Shown here piece by piece: positions 47,453 to 55,847 of a DNA stretch of 59,697 nt. A program made the translations under genes and the position numbers. Source of the DNA: a virus. Location of the stretch: positions 1 through 59,697 of the IMG/VR virus record IMGVR_UViG_3300009159_004080. One strand, given 5' to 3'. The first letter of the stretch is position 1. Every line of letters starts with the position of its first letter. Below the pieces are notes generated by a model. That model was not told the origin of the DNA. It saw only the letters and a list, made by a program, of their open reading frames with translations, and made no database searches.

Positions 47453-47819
47453 GGAATTTTTGTATATTCCCGTACAATATAGCCAACATAGCTTCCTTAC
47501 TATCAAAAAACATCATGGTAATAACTGTAGGGTTTACTGTGAAATTTATGTTGTCAATATAATATGGATACTTTAATTTGCGATCCAGTGTCAGTAAAAT
47601 CTTTGACTCATAAAAATCTATTGCATCAAGTTTGACCTTGTGATTCTCCAACTCCAAATAGTTAGACAGTAAACTATAACCCTCGGTAGTTAACCGAAAC
47701 CCACCCTCTTTTCTTGTATTTTCCCAAATAATCTGATACAGATCTTTAGCTGTAGTCATATCCGAAAATCCTTCAAAGTGCTTGTATAGCTCTGCTGTAA
47801 ATTTTCGCTTATCTCGCAT
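47436..47819 (-). CDS. Uncharacterised protein (127 aa)
   Basis: Starts MRDKRKFTAELYKHFEGF; the middle (RKEGGFRLTTEGYSLLSNYLELE) resembles a winged-helix-like turn, followed by ILLTLDRKLKYPYYID and a FFDSKEAMLAILYG helix. This order is reminiscent of small phage transcription-related proteins, but no family is certain. It overlaps the tRNA promoter at its 3' end. Confidence 0.5.
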   Translation of the reverse strand: MRDKRKFTAELYKHFEGFSDMTTAKDLYQIIWENTRKEGGFRLTTEGYSLLSNYLELENHKVKLDAIDFYESKILLTLDRKLKYPYYIDNINFTVNPTVITMMFFDSKEAMLAILYGNIQKFLDNYS

Positions 47820-47827
47820 ACCAATCC

Positions 47828-48112
47828 CTAGGGATAAACTTGCTGGCCTTCTTTCAACAATATTACTGAAAATTTATCAGTCTTGAATTGTATATTGAGT
47901 TTTTTGGCAAGATTAATAGCGTGCCCGGGATTGGAGAACGATACCTTCTTATACTTGGGTCCGGGATACTGAACCAGTATATTGGCCGTTTTAATATTGA
48001 TAGGTTTGCTATCAAAATAAACAGCCCAGATTCCGGCGGATGCTAGAATCTGTTCTGATTTGTATTGCTTATTAGTAAGTTCAGCAAGAACTTGAGGTTT
48101 AGGTCTAGACAT
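47828..48112 (-). CDS. Small phage protein (94 aa)
   Basis: Function unknown. LASAGIWAVYFDSKPINIKTAN, then YPGPKYKKVSFSNPGHAINLAKKLN and DKFSVILL suggest a small alpha/beta domain. Separate start, 8 bases from the next gene. Confidence 0.5.
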   Translation of the reverse strand: MSRPKPQVLAELTNKQYKSEQILASAGIWAVYFDSKPINIKTANILVQYPGPKYKKVSFSNPGHAINLAKKLNIQFKTDKFSVILLKEGQQVYP

Positions 48113-48142
48113 AGTCTATTATTTAGCAATAATATACTGCTA

Positions 48143-48352
48143 TTAAAACTTACCGCCCGACAGTTTAATCTCAATAACCTCTTCTTTTTGGGGCTGCAAT
48201 GCTGATTCCTTTAGAGTCCTAAGCTCTAACAGTAATTCAGTCAAATCAGCCGCCATTCCCTTGGCATCTTTCATGGGCATGACAAAATCTTTGCCTCCCC
48301 TTGCATCGTTCCCACGTACCCGTTCAATGAACTTTTGTAAGTGTATACTCAA
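48143..48352 (-). CDS. Small helical protein (69 aa)
   Basis: Function unknown. A basic N-terminus (FIERVRGNDARGGKDF) is followed by an ADLTELLLELRTLKES helix that could form a coiled coil. The start overlaps the stop of the MazG-like gene. Confidence 0.5.
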   Translation of the reverse strand: MSIHLQKFIERVRGNDARGGKDFVMPMKDAKGMAADLTELLLELRTLKESALQPQKEEVIEIKLSGGKF

Positions 48353-48723
48353 TGTTCTCTCTTTAGGAAGTTTTTCAGATTAGGTGGAGTCCAACCTTCT
48401 GGCTTGAGAATTTTTCCATCCTCCCTGCGGCGAACCTTACCCAACTGACGATCAATTTTAGAAAGATTTGACGCCATCACTTCACGCCATGCGCCTTCAC
48501 CATCGGCACCCATACTATTGATAGCACCAATGGTAACTACTAAAATATCTACTAGTGCATCAAGCGTTTCTACTGGATCACCAGCAGCGATAGCTTCTGA
48601 TAGTTCGGTATATTCTTCTGTAATTAAATTACAATACATCTTAAACTGCTCATCATTCATGCCTGTGATGGTTTGCTCACATGCTGTCATGAATTTGTCT
48701 TGATCGTGAAATGGATTGGTCAT
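48349..48723 (-). CDS. MazG-like nucleotide pyrophosphohydrolase
   Basis: The start at 48723 (MTNPFHD) is chosen: AGGAAAA lies at proper spacing and it follows the upstream stop; the longest frame starts 17 codons earlier inside that gene. LITEEYTELSEAI and ALVD ILVVTIGAI carry the E-x-x-E and D residues that bind Mg in all-alpha NTP pyrophosphatases. Such enzymes lower non-canonical nucleotides or (p)ppGpp precursors. 124 residues. Confidence 0.7.
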   Translation of the reverse strand: MTNPFHDQDKFMTACEQTITGMNDEQFKMYCNLITEEYTELSEAIAAGDPVETLDALVDILVVTIGAINSMGADGEGAWREVMASNLSKIDRQLGKVRRREDGKILKPEGWTPPNLKNFLKREH

Positions 48724-48724
48724 T

Positions 48725-48952
48725 TTAATTTTCCTGTGGTAATTTGTAAGTAACTCGTTGTGTGTTAGTGGCACCAGTCATTGGAGATGTCAATTCAGGT
48801 AATGTTCCGCCTAACTCTAATACTTGTTTTCTTAATTCTGTAATTTCTTGTAAGGCTGCTATGTACAATGTTTCCCATGGTGGTCCATAGTTGACAGCAT
48901 TTTCTAGTACAGCAACTATGTCTTGATCTCGTATGTTCTTTACTGTATTCAT
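48725..48952 (-). CDS. Small helical protein (75 aa)
   Basis: Function unknown. DIVAVLENAVNYGPPWETLYIAALQEITELRKQVLEL is a predicted helical hairpin, the rest is disordered. Overlaps the upstream gene by 4 bases. Confidence 0.45.
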   Translation of the reverse strand: MNTVKNIRDQDIVAVLENAVNYGPPWETLYIAALQEITELRKQVLELGGTLPELTSPMTGATNTQRVTYKLPQEN

Positions 48953-49395
48953 TTAGGTTCTGCCTCTTGTTTAGTATGATATGGTCCCTGATAAGGGTAT
49001 CGTTTGAGAACGATTAGTTTAGGATCTTGTTCAGCTGTCCAATGGCGACCTTTCTTAACGGTATACCAACCGGCAGCATACCAGCTTTTACTTTTCTTTT
49101 GTTTGTTGTACACGGGTAACTTATGCTGTACGTCCCACATGGGATTATGTACTCGACCTGCTGCTTGATAACCATGTACTATGTTTGAAGTTTTCTTTTC
49201 TGGCTTGGGTATGGTTTCAAAAGTAACATTGATATTGCGTTCAACTAATTTGATAGTTTTATATTGCGCTACTACTTGATTATTAATTTTAACCTGATAT
49301 CCGCCATCACATGCTTCGATATTGCCGATCTTGTTGTTATCTTGTTGCAAGATCCAAAATTGTTTGTCTATTACAGGTTTGGCAATTAAACTCAT
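48949..49395 (-). CDS. Uncharacterised protein (148 aa)
   Basis: Function unknown. The first 60 residues are beta-rich (QFWILQQDNNKIGNIEACDGGYQV), the rest is Lys- and Trp-rich (KSKSWYAAGWYTVKKGRHW). ATGA-coupled to both neighbours. Confidence 0.45.
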   Translation of the reverse strand: MSLIAKPVIDKQFWILQQDNNKIGNIEACDGGYQVKINNQVVAQYKTIKLVERNINVTFETIPKPEKKTSNIVHGYQAAGRVHNPMWDVQHKLPVYNKQKKSKSWYAAGWYTVKKGRHWTAEQDPKLIVLKRYPYQGPYHTKQEAEPK

Positions 49396-49601
49396 TCTCC
49401 ATCTCCGTCTTTATATAGAGATAATTCTGATTCAAACCAAAGTCCAAAATCTTCGGCATTTGCGGCTACATACATATGGGTATCTGGTGAGTGCTTTGTA
49501 AGATCATACACTACCTCTGTTATTGTAAAAGTTTCAGTAACCCATGGTACTCTTACTACATCTCCTACTTTATATTTTGATTCTCTAATATTATCTTTCA
49601 T
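49392..49601 (-). CDS. Small beta-rich protein (69 aa)
   Basis: Function unknown. YKVGDVVRVPWVTETFTITEVVYD and a final acidic stretch look like a small SH3-like barrel. Coupled to flanking genes. Confidence 0.45.
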   Translation of the reverse strand: MKDNIRESKYKVGDVVRVPWVTETFTITEVVYDLTKHSPDTHMYVAANAEDFGLWFESELSLYKDGDGE

Positions 49602-49789
49602 TACTTTATCCTCTTTTTACATTCTTCCATTACTGCTATTGGAAAATCTGGATGCCAGTTTCCCTGCAACATACGGCAATCATATGTTATCGTAACACGA
49701 TCTTTATCTTGTTTTGCTAGTATAAAAGTTAACGATATTACAAATAACGCTATAATAAGTGTCCCTATACCAAACAAAAAATTAAGCAT
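49601..49789 (-). CDS. Small membrane protein (62 aa)
   Basis: An N-terminal transmembrane helix (LFGIGTLIIALFVISLTFIL) is followed by a soluble tail with two Cys (YDCRMLQGNWHPDFP, EECKK). Topology and function are not known. Overlaps the exonuclease stop. Confidence 0.55.
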   Translation of the reverse strand: MLNFLFGIGTLIIALFVISLTFILAKQDKDRVTITYDCRMLQGNWHPDFPIAVMEECKKRIK

Positions 49790-50783
49790 TTAATATTCCA
49801 CTATAAGTTTTATTCATCCAACTGCCAAATGCTTCGGCATTTTCACTACATTTAACTAATTCGTATTTCCCACAAAACTGTAAGAAACGTACTCCTACTT
49901 GACCCACATCCTTGTGACTAACCTGTTCCTTGATACTGGTATCAATAGTCAGCTTAACATCTTCGGGTTGTGCAGTCAAGTCAACTAATGTTACATTACG
50001 ATTGTAGTCATCCAGCACACGATGTTCTGCACCATCTGGATCAGTCCAACGTTGTAACATCATGTTGTTCCAAGCGTATCCTTTTTTGCCACGGTCCTCG
50101 AATGCTTCCGTAAGTCCAATCTTCTTCTTAGTACCATTAACTCGTACTCCCGGGTATGCTGAGAAGATGTTATCCGTTGAATCGCCGCGCATACACTTTT
50201 CGAAGAGTAGCCACTGCGGTTTAGCTGGCGGCTTAGGTTCTTTAGTTTTCTTATCGATAACAATTTTTCCTTTATCATTAAAGGTTCCTTCAAGGGTGAT
50301 TAGTTCGTCGGTTATACCGTTATATTGTTTGACATTGGGTGCTACTAACTGAACGAAGTCGGTATCACTACTGATAATGACATGTTCATCTTCAGGGTGT
50401 AATGCTATCCAGCGAGCTATAATATCATCGCCTTCTGCGGTGGGACATCGTATAACACTACAATTGGTCTTCTCGCCCAAGTATTTAGTTAATGCATCAT
50501 ACGTTTCCCAGAACATTTTATCCTCGTCGGATTCCTGCTCTGTGAGTGCTTGTTTAGCCACTGCACGGTTAGCTTTATAGGGCTTATAAAAGTCCTTGCG
50601 CCAGCTACGCCCCTCTAGGGCAAAAACTACATGGTCAGCTTCAAAGCGGCGTGCCATTTTATTAGCAGCCATTAGTGTGACGTGTAGGGCGAATCCTACC
50701 TTTTCCCAAGTGTCGCCCGCACGGAAAGCACCATGCCTAGCACGAAAGAAAAGGTTAGCTGTGTCGATAAGAATATATTTCAT
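49782..50783 (-). CDS. 5'-3' exonuclease (T4 RNase H / FEN type)
   Basis: A 333-residue protein. YILIDTANLFFRARHG, DHVVFALEGRSWRKDFY followed by KANR, PTAEGDDIIARWI and VIISSDTDFVQL hold the clustered acidic residues of FEN-type nucleases, and MRGDSTDNIFS the helix-hairpin-helix segment. Such enzymes remove RNA primers and process flaps in phage replication. A TTGACT/TATACT promoter lies just upstream. Confidence 0.85.
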   Translation of the reverse strand: MKYILIDTANLFFRARHGAFRAGDTWEKVGFALHVTLMAANKMARRFEADHVVFALEGRSWRKDFYKPYKANRAVAKQALTEQESDEDKMFWETYDALTKYLGEKTNCSVIRCPTAEGDDIIARWIALHPEDEHVIISSDTDFVQLVAPNVKQYNGITDELITLEGTFNDKGKIVIDKKTKEPKPPAKPQWLLFEKCMRGDSTDNIFSAYPGVRVNGTKKKIGLTEAFEDRGKKGYAWNNMMLQRWTDPDGAEHRVLDDYNRNVTLVDLTAQPEDVKLTIDTSIKEQVSHKDVGQVGVRFLQFCGKYELVKCSENAEAFGSWMNKTYSGILNA

Positions 50784-50788
50784 ATGTT

Positions 50789-50817
50789 AGTATAGCAGTC
50801 CAAGTATTAAAAGTCAA
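50789..50817 (-). promoter_or_regulatory. Sigma70 promoter for the exonuclease
   Basis: TTGACT, 17 bp, TATACT; the -10 box ends 5 bases before the ATG, so the leader is very short. Confidence 0.55.
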
Positions 50818-50840
50818 ACTACATTTAGAATTAGTTGATA

Positions 50841-51224
50841 CTATCCAACCTCACTCATACCACCACCAACATCTTTAGACTTAACCACACGATTATTCAT
50901 GGCTTCGTACTGTTCATATGTTTCCAATACTACATTGCGGCATACATTAGTAAACCAACGATCTACAATGTCAGCATCAGTATCATTTTGATCCATCATG
51001 TAACCATGTCTAACTAGATCAGCAATAAACTTTTCGTTCCAATCTAGTTCGAACGACCCCATGCCCATGCCATTTGGATCAATATCCATGCTGACGATAT
51101 TGACATATGACTCACCTCGTTCAGTGGCAATATCCTTAGCCGTCTTAACTGGTGTTGACGGTGCTTCTGGTGCTGCTTGTTCTACTGGCTTCTTTTTAAA
51201 CCAATTTTTAATCATGTTGTACAT
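50841..51224 (-). CDS. Uncharacterised phage protein (127 aa)
   Basis: The start at 51224 (MYNMIKNWFKK) is taken since AGGAA precedes it; the longest frame overlaps QueE. A Pro/Ala-rich linker (20-40) separates a basic N-terminus from a domain with MGMGSFELDWNEKFIADLV and DRWFTNVCRNVVLETYEQ. The pattern is known from marine T4-like phages; function unknown. Confidence 0.5.
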   Translation of the reverse strand: MYNMIKNWFKKKPVEQAAPEAPSTPVKTAKDIATERGESYVNIVSMDIDPNGMGMGSFELDWNEKFIADLVRHGYMMDQNDTDADIVDRWFTNVCRNVVLETYEQYEAMNNRVVKSKDVGGGMSEVG

Positions 51225-51267
51225 ATCTATTATTCCTAATGCTGCGTCTGGCGTTAATAAAAACACC

Positions 51268-52110
51268 TTAAGTTCCCCACTCATTTTTAAAGAGTGGAAC
51301 TTGTAAACGATCACTGTAACGTAATCCGTTCGCCATGGCTAGTTCTGCTACACGACGATTGTTAAGTGCATATACACTTTCAACCCCGCCGACTGGCATC
51401 AAATAAACTGGACCTTTAAATCCTGCTGTTTGATAAATCTGTGTAACTGCCAGGGCTTCCTCGACATCTTCTTCAGTAGCCACTACAAACTTTAGGTAAG
51501 CATAGCCTGTGTCTTGATATTCCAGTACAACTTCAGGTTTAATAGCATCTTCACGTAACTCGCCTGAATTACTAAGTTTAGCACTGATCGAGAATGTAAC
51601 TTCTCTATGCCAATGTTCAGCAGTCCATTCACCTAGAAAATGTTTGAACTCTGGCGTTAACGGCTGAGTGCCATTAGTTTCAAAAGTAATTTCACGCAAG
51701 TCTTTCATCTTATCATGGTTAAGCAAGTTTGGATAAGCACGTTGCCAACCTAACAATGGCTCGCCACCTGTAATGACTAGATGTTCCATTGCCCATTGTT
51801 TATACGGTAAGATCTCCATAATGCGATCTACGATGCCATCAGTTTCCATTAATGGACTTAGATTCTTAAATTCCGGCATCCAGGAGGCATATGAGTCACA
51901 GCCAGAACTCACTAATGGCAGCTCATTATATGTTTGGTAATTAGCTACTACAATATTATGTCTTTCTTGACTTTTCTCTCCGCGTGGCATACCAAAGCCA
52001 TCGCAGGTAAAATTACAGCCGAATGTACGTAGGAAGATTGAGGGTACTCCCATATATCTGCCTTCACCTTGAATACTATAAAACAACTCTGCTACTTTTA
52101 ATTTACTCAT
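51268..52110 (-). CDS. queE: 7-carboxy-7-deazaguanine synthase QueE
   Basis: The start at 52110 (MSKLKVAELFYSIQGEG) overlaps the upstream stop and gives 280 residues. YSIQGEGRYMG and FLRTFGCNFTC match the QueE N-terminus; the cluster cysteines are C32-x3-C36, with the third at C71 (GCDSYASW) after a 34-residue insert. VITGGEPLL follows. QueE makes CDG from carboxytetrahydropterin, the product of QueD, and QueC acts next. Confidence 0.8.
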   Translation of the reverse strand: MSKLKVAELFYSIQGEGRYMGVPSIFLRTFGCNFTCDGFGMPRGEKSQERHNIVVANYQTYNELPLVSSGCDSYASWMPEFKNLSPLMETDGIVDRIMEILPYKQWAMEHLVITGGEPLLGWQRAYPNLLNHDKMKDLREITFETNGTQPLTPEFKHFLGEWTAEHWHREVTFSISAKLSNSGELREDAIKPEVVLEYQDTGYAYLKFVVATEEDVEEALAVTQIYQTAGFKGPVYLMPVGGVESVYALNNRRVAELAMANGLRYSDRLQVPLFKNEWGT

Positions 52111-52303
52111 TTTTAAATTCCATATGTGGTAATATATCGTTATCAAATATCTGCGCCATTTGACGCCATAGTGATTCGCGCTCTGCCTGTGTGGTGCCTG
52201 ATGATAACTTACTAGCAAAGTTATCTCCAGTAGGTTTTTCGAGCCCATAGTCATGTCTATAAGTATAACACATACTAGTTATGATTTGTTCTCTGGTTTT
52301 CAT
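52103..52303 (-). CDS. Small phage protein (66 aa)
   Basis: Function unknown. ITSMCYTYRHDYGLEK followed by SLWRQMAQIFDNDILPHM suggests two helices. Its stop overlaps the QueE start. Confidence 0.5.
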   Translation of the reverse strand: MKTREQIITSMCYTYRHDYGLEKPTGDNFASKLSSGTTQAERESLWRQMAQIFDNDILPHMEFKNE

Positions 52304-52637
52304 ATTTTCTTTCCCATTCTAAGTGGTTATGCATCGCTGCACCGGAGAAGAACTTATTACCTACTTCAAATTTAATCCCATTTAAAGTAAATGATTTTAG
52401 TACACGGTCGCCGTTCCACCAGCCACGCTCACAATTGATATAACCTTCCGATTCCAGTTGGGTTCGTAGTGCTTTAAACTCAGGACTGTCATCATTTCTG
52501 ACACTGGTCATAGGTTGGTAACCTTTTAAAATTCTAACTAAGTCATCAGCAGTAGGATTCTCTGGATTTTCCAAACTACTGATGACTTCACGTATAGTTA
52601 CATCAAAGGGTTTTGATTCGTCAATTGTAAAATTCAT
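52275..52637 (-). CDS. Uncharacterised phage protein (120 aa)
   Basis: The start at 52637 (MNFTIDESKPFDV) is just after the stop of the membrane protein gene; the longest frame is 7 codons more. DDLVRILKGYQP and a C-terminal FEVGNKFFSGAAMHNHLEWE are recognisable from T4-like phages. Function unknown. Confidence 0.5.
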   Translation of the reverse strand: MNFTIDESKPFDVTIREVISSLENPENPTADDLVRILKGYQPMTSVRNDDSPEFKALRTQLESEGYINCERGWWNGDRVLKSFTLNGIKFEVGNKFFSGAAMHNHLEWERKYENQRTNHN

Positions 52638-52638
52638 G

Positions 52639-53343
52639 TTAGTCGTTTTTATTGCCAAACAAGTTTAACAAATTGAGGAAAATGTTAATAAAGTCCAGGT
52701 ATAATGTCAACGCACCGGTTACTTCAACTACTGAACTAGAGTCAACACTGACCATTTCACGGATTTGTTGTGTATCATACGCAGTTAATCCAAGAAAGAT
52801 AATGATAGCTAACGCACTAATAACCATTTGCATTACAGTACTACCAATAAAGATATTAACGATACTGGCAATAACAATGGCGATTAATCCAATAAACATA
52901 AACTTACCAAGACTATCTAGACTCTGTTTAGTAAAATAACCATAAAAACTCATAGTGCCAAATAATACAGCAGCACCCATAAATGCACTGACAATACTTC
53001 CCATGGTGAACACAGCAAAGATTGTAGCAAAGCTCAGGCCCATTAGTGCCGCAAAACCATACAGGCATAGTAGAGCAGTACTTTTGCCCGGGCTACGTGC
53101 CAATATCATAGCAATACCAAATACTGCTGCTAGTGGAGCAAAGATTACGATCCACTTTGTAATACCCGTGAAAAAGAATTTTAGTAACTCCGGGCTAGTT
53201 CCCACAAAGTAACTTACCAACATTGATACAATTACTGCTAACCCCATATATCCATAGACGCGACTCATTGCGTTATTGACTTCTTCTGCTGACCGAAAAC
53301 TTAATTCTACTGTATTAGTATCTATCTGATTTGTATTAAACAT
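52639..53343 (-). CDS. Bax inhibitor-1/YccA-like membrane protein
   Basis: A 234-residue protein with about seven hydrophobic helices, an N-terminal VYGYMGLAVIVSMLVSYFV and a late GLTAYDTQQIREM, the motif with the Asp residues of the BI-1 family. In bacteria YccA binds the FtsH protease and limits its action; BI-1 relatives are pH-sensitive calcium leak channels. A phage copy may guard membrane proteins from host proteolysis. GGAG precedes the ATG. Confidence 0.8.
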   Translation of the reverse strand: MFNTNQIDTNTVELSFRSAEEVNNAMSRVYGYMGLAVIVSMLVSYFVGTSPELLKFFFTGITKWIVIFAPLAAVFGIAMILARSPGKSTALLCLYGFAALMGLSFATIFAVFTMGSIVSAFMGAAVLFGTMSFYGYFTKQSLDSLGKFMFIGLIAIVIASIVNIFIGSTVMQMVISALAIIIFLGLTAYDTQQIREMVSVDSSSVVEVTGALTLYLDFINIFLNLLNLFGNKND

Positions 53344-53395
53344 AATAATCTCCTATTTTAAAAATCAATTACTCACCAGTTTCCTGGAAAGTGCT

Positions 53396-53572
53396 TTATA
53401 ACCATTTCAATCTAAAAAACATCGCATCACACGAGTTCTTAAAATGAAATTTACCCGGGCCCATATAGACCCATTCGTTATTACGCCCCCACGTACTCAG
53501 ACACCATTTATAACAGTCGCTCCACAGACACAGGTTGTGTGAGCAGGTAATGGTGATCCAATCTGTTTTCAT
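53396..53572 (-). CDS. Small Trp/Cys-rich protein (58 aa)
   Basis: The start at 53572 (MKTDWITITC) overlaps the upstream stop (ATGA). It has five Cys and ends KNSCDAMFFRLKWL, the F-x-L-K-W signature shared with small proteins at 20.7-22.4 kb. Function unknown. Confidence 0.5.
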   Translation of the reverse strand: MKTDWITITCSHNLCLWSDCYKWCLSTWGRNNEWVYMGPGKFHFKNSCDAMFFRLKWL

Positions 53573-54123
53573 ACCCACCAATTTTCCCAGGGGAATACAC
53601 ACCAAACATCTTCTTCGGCTTTATTGATCTCAGTGCCCGTGTAGTCAACATCATGAAATTTACTGTCCAAATTGTCCACCAGCACAGCAAAGCGAACATT
53701 CTGTCCCCAAATCTCATTCCACGCAGGATCATCGGGCAAACAACTACCGGGCCAATCTTTCTTGATCCAATTAAGTGTAGCACCAGTATCATTGATGTCA
53801 TCTACAATAAGAATTTTTTTGCGACGGCTGGGATCTGTAGTAATGGACTCTTCTGGCCTGGGGATAACAGCAGTATCCACGTACCCAAAAGCATCTTCCG
53901 ACATCCAGCAATTAGTTTCGGATTGTGTGCTGCTGTCACGTAAACTGACCTTTAAACATTCCATGGGGATTTCTAAATATTGACTCAGCATGTTAGCTGG
54001 TGTAAGACCGCCGCGAGTGAGTCCTACGATGTAATCAGGTTGCCAATTATCACGACGCATATCACGGATAATTTTATGAACAAAACTGCGAATATCTTGA
54101 TCTGTGTAATGAACTTTTTTCAT
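53569..54123 (-). CDS. Phosphoribosyltransferase
   Basis: A 184-residue protein. YIVGLTRGGLTPANMLS is the N-terminal PRTase core and KILIVDDINDTGATL the PRPP-binding signature (V-D-D-x-x-D-T-G). A middle insert (about 75-105) and the C-terminal hood differ from host HPRTs; it could salvage a purine or a modified base such as a deazapurine. It has its own promoter. Confidence 0.75.
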   Translation of the reverse strand: MKKVHYTDQDIRSFVHKIIRDMRRDNWQPDYIVGLTRGGLTPANMLSQYLEIPMECLKVSLRDSSTQSETNCWMSEDAFGYVDTAVIPRPEESITTDPSRRKKILIVDDINDTGATLNWIKKDWPGSCLPDDPAWNEIWGQNVRFAVLVDNLDSKFHDVDYTGTEINKAEEDVWCVFPWENWWV

Positions 54124-54153
54124 TAGAGCTCCTATGGGATAATGTATTTAGAA

Positions 54154-54182
54154 ATTATACATTACCCATAGATTTTTGTCAA
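54154..54182 (-). promoter_or_regulatory. Consensus sigma70 promoter for the PRTase
   Basis: TTGACA, 17 bp, TATAAT upstream of the ATG at 54123; it overlaps the end of the epimerase gene. Confidence 0.85.
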
Positions 54183-55078
54183 CTTAAAATTTGCCGAATA
54201 CCTTCTTCAAAACTCATGGGCGAATAATCGGGCATAATTTCACGTAGTTTGGTAATGTCAGGACGCCGATTAGCAACCGATCCCGACATGCTGGGCAATT
54301 CTTCGAATACAGCATCAGGATGCCCAAGTTCGGTTGCTATAACACGAACCGCATCACCAATTGATATTTCACGATCATTACCAATGTTTACCAGTACACG
54401 ATTGGCATTTTCAGCAACATAGATACTGGCACGAATAGCATCGCTCACATGACAGAACGAACGTGTTTCATGTGAACCTATAACCGAAAAGACACCATTT
54501 TTAATCTTGTCAATTTGGTCACCGAGAAAATGCCCCTGCTTTGAATTTGCACCATACACATTAAAATAACGTATCATAACATATGGTAGATCAGAATTAG
54601 CCAAAAAGTTTTCACTGGTAATTTTGGCCAGACGATAACTCCAACGTGCGTTATGTATATCCTTGATGAATACATCTGAGTTTTCTGGTACGGGACTAAC
54701 TGGATCATCTGCTACCACTTCCGAACTTGAGGCGTATACCAATCGTTTAAGATTAGTACACTTCTTGGCAAAGTTGAAAATATTGATATCACTGACAAAG
54801 TTGTTTTCCAATACCTTGTTGGGCATCTTATAAAAGTTAGTAGTGCCGTTGATTGCACCATAGTGATAAATGTAGTCAAAGTCACGGGGCAATGATGCTA
54901 GTCCAATAAATCTATCATTTGCCAATAGATCCATCTTATGCCATTCGTCACATGGAGGGATAGTCGAACTACGGCTATGATTATCTACTGCCCATACTTC
55001 ATGTCCAGCTGCCTTAAGTTGGTGACAAAATTCCGTCCCTAACAGTCCACTAGCACCTGTGATTAAGATTTTACTCAT
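54179..55078 (-). CDS. NAD-dependent nucleotide-sugar epimerase/dehydratase
   Basis: A 299-residue extended SDR: ILITGASGLLG binds NAD, YASSSEV precedes the active site, and YRLAK provides Tyr and Lys. YFNVYGANSKQGHFLG follows the family pattern of GDP/UDP-sugar epimerases. It is last in a six-gene sugar operon (58897 to 54179). The product sugar is unknown. Confidence 0.78.
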   Translation of the reverse strand: MSKILITGASGLLGTEFCHQLKAAGHEVWAVDNHSRSSTIPPCDEWHKMDLLANDRFIGLASLPRDFDYIYHYGAINGTTNFYKMPNKVLENNFVSDINIFNFAKKCTNLKRLVYASSSEVVADDPVSPVPENSDVFIKDIHNARWSYRLAKITSENFLANSDLPYVMIRYFNVYGANSKQGHFLGDQIDKIKNGVFSVIGSHETRSFCHVSDAIRASIYVAENANRVLVNIGNDREISIGDAVRVIATELGHPDAVFEELPSMSGSVANRRPDITKLREIMPDYSPMSFEEGIRQILS

Positions 55079-55847
55079 TGTTCACCTTTGCGTTGTCATC
55101 AATTAGGGCTTGGATCATTGAAAACTCTAGCCCTAAACTTTTAACTAAATTGTTCCAAGCACTGGTATCCTTGGGCAAACAATGACCGCCAAATCCACGC
55201 AGATTCTCATTACACATTAGGTAAGCTGGATTAATACTATCACGCTGAATGATAGCGTTATATACATTGTCATAGTCAACACCCAGCTTCTTACATACAG
55301 CATAGGCAATATTGGCAAATATAATTTGTGTAGCGTGATTAACGTTGTTAAAGTATTTTACAACTTCTGCTTCTGCTGGCCTAACACAAGCCACATTCTT
55401 AGGCAAGTTGCCATGTATTTTTCTCATCATGACATAATCTTCATCACGAGTGCTGCCGATAATTAGTAAATCATGGTTATACATAAAGTCAGCTAATGCT
55501 GTCTTGGCACGGAGAAATTCTGGTACTGAACAAATACGTAGTTTAGGATATGCTGCTGATAAACGATCACAAGTGCCGGGAACTACTGTACTTTTGATAC
55601 TGACTAGTCCTGTATATTCGGCTGCGTGTAATGCTGAAATAACACTTTCCACGATACTGGTATCACAATCTCCATTTGCTGCTTGGTTAGTTGGTACACT
55701 GATAAACACACAATCTGTACCCAACACATCACCGAGTGTTGACCCATCATACGCAGGATCAAAGAAACTCATTTCATGTCCCAAGTGATTAAGCCCTTCG
55801 TATACTGCCTTGCCTACCGTTCCCTTGCCTATAATTCCAATTTTCAT
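55071..55847 (-). CDS. UDP-glucose/GDP-mannose dehydrogenase-like protein, C-terminal domain missing
   Basis: A 258-residue protein. MKIGIIGKGTVGKAV is the NAD site, VSIKSTVVPGTCD and SVPEFLRAKTALADF fit the substrate region and GFGGHCLPKDTSAW carries the catalytic Cys. Typical enzymes have about 400 residues with a third domain that binds the nucleotide; it is absent here. It would oxidise a sugar alcohol to a uronic acid, or have a changed role. Confidence 0.75.
   Translation of the reverse strand: MKIGIIGKGTVGKAVYEGLNHLGHEMSFFDPAYDGSTLGDVLGTDCVFISVPTNQAANGDCDTSIVESVISALHAAEYTGLVSIKSTVVPGTCDRLSAAYPKLRICSVPEFLRAKTALADFMYNHDLLIIGSTRDEDYVMMRKIHGNLPKNVACVRPAEAEVVKYFNNVNHATQIIFANIAYAVCKKLGVDYDNVYNAIIQRDSINPAYLMCNENLRGFGGHCLPKDTSAWNNLVKSLGLEFSMIQALIDDNAKVNNE

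Noticed and set aside
48349-48774. Longer MazG-like start at 48774
   Set aside because: It overlaps the upstream gene by 50 bases, while the ATG at 48723 has a good ribosome site just after that gene's stop.
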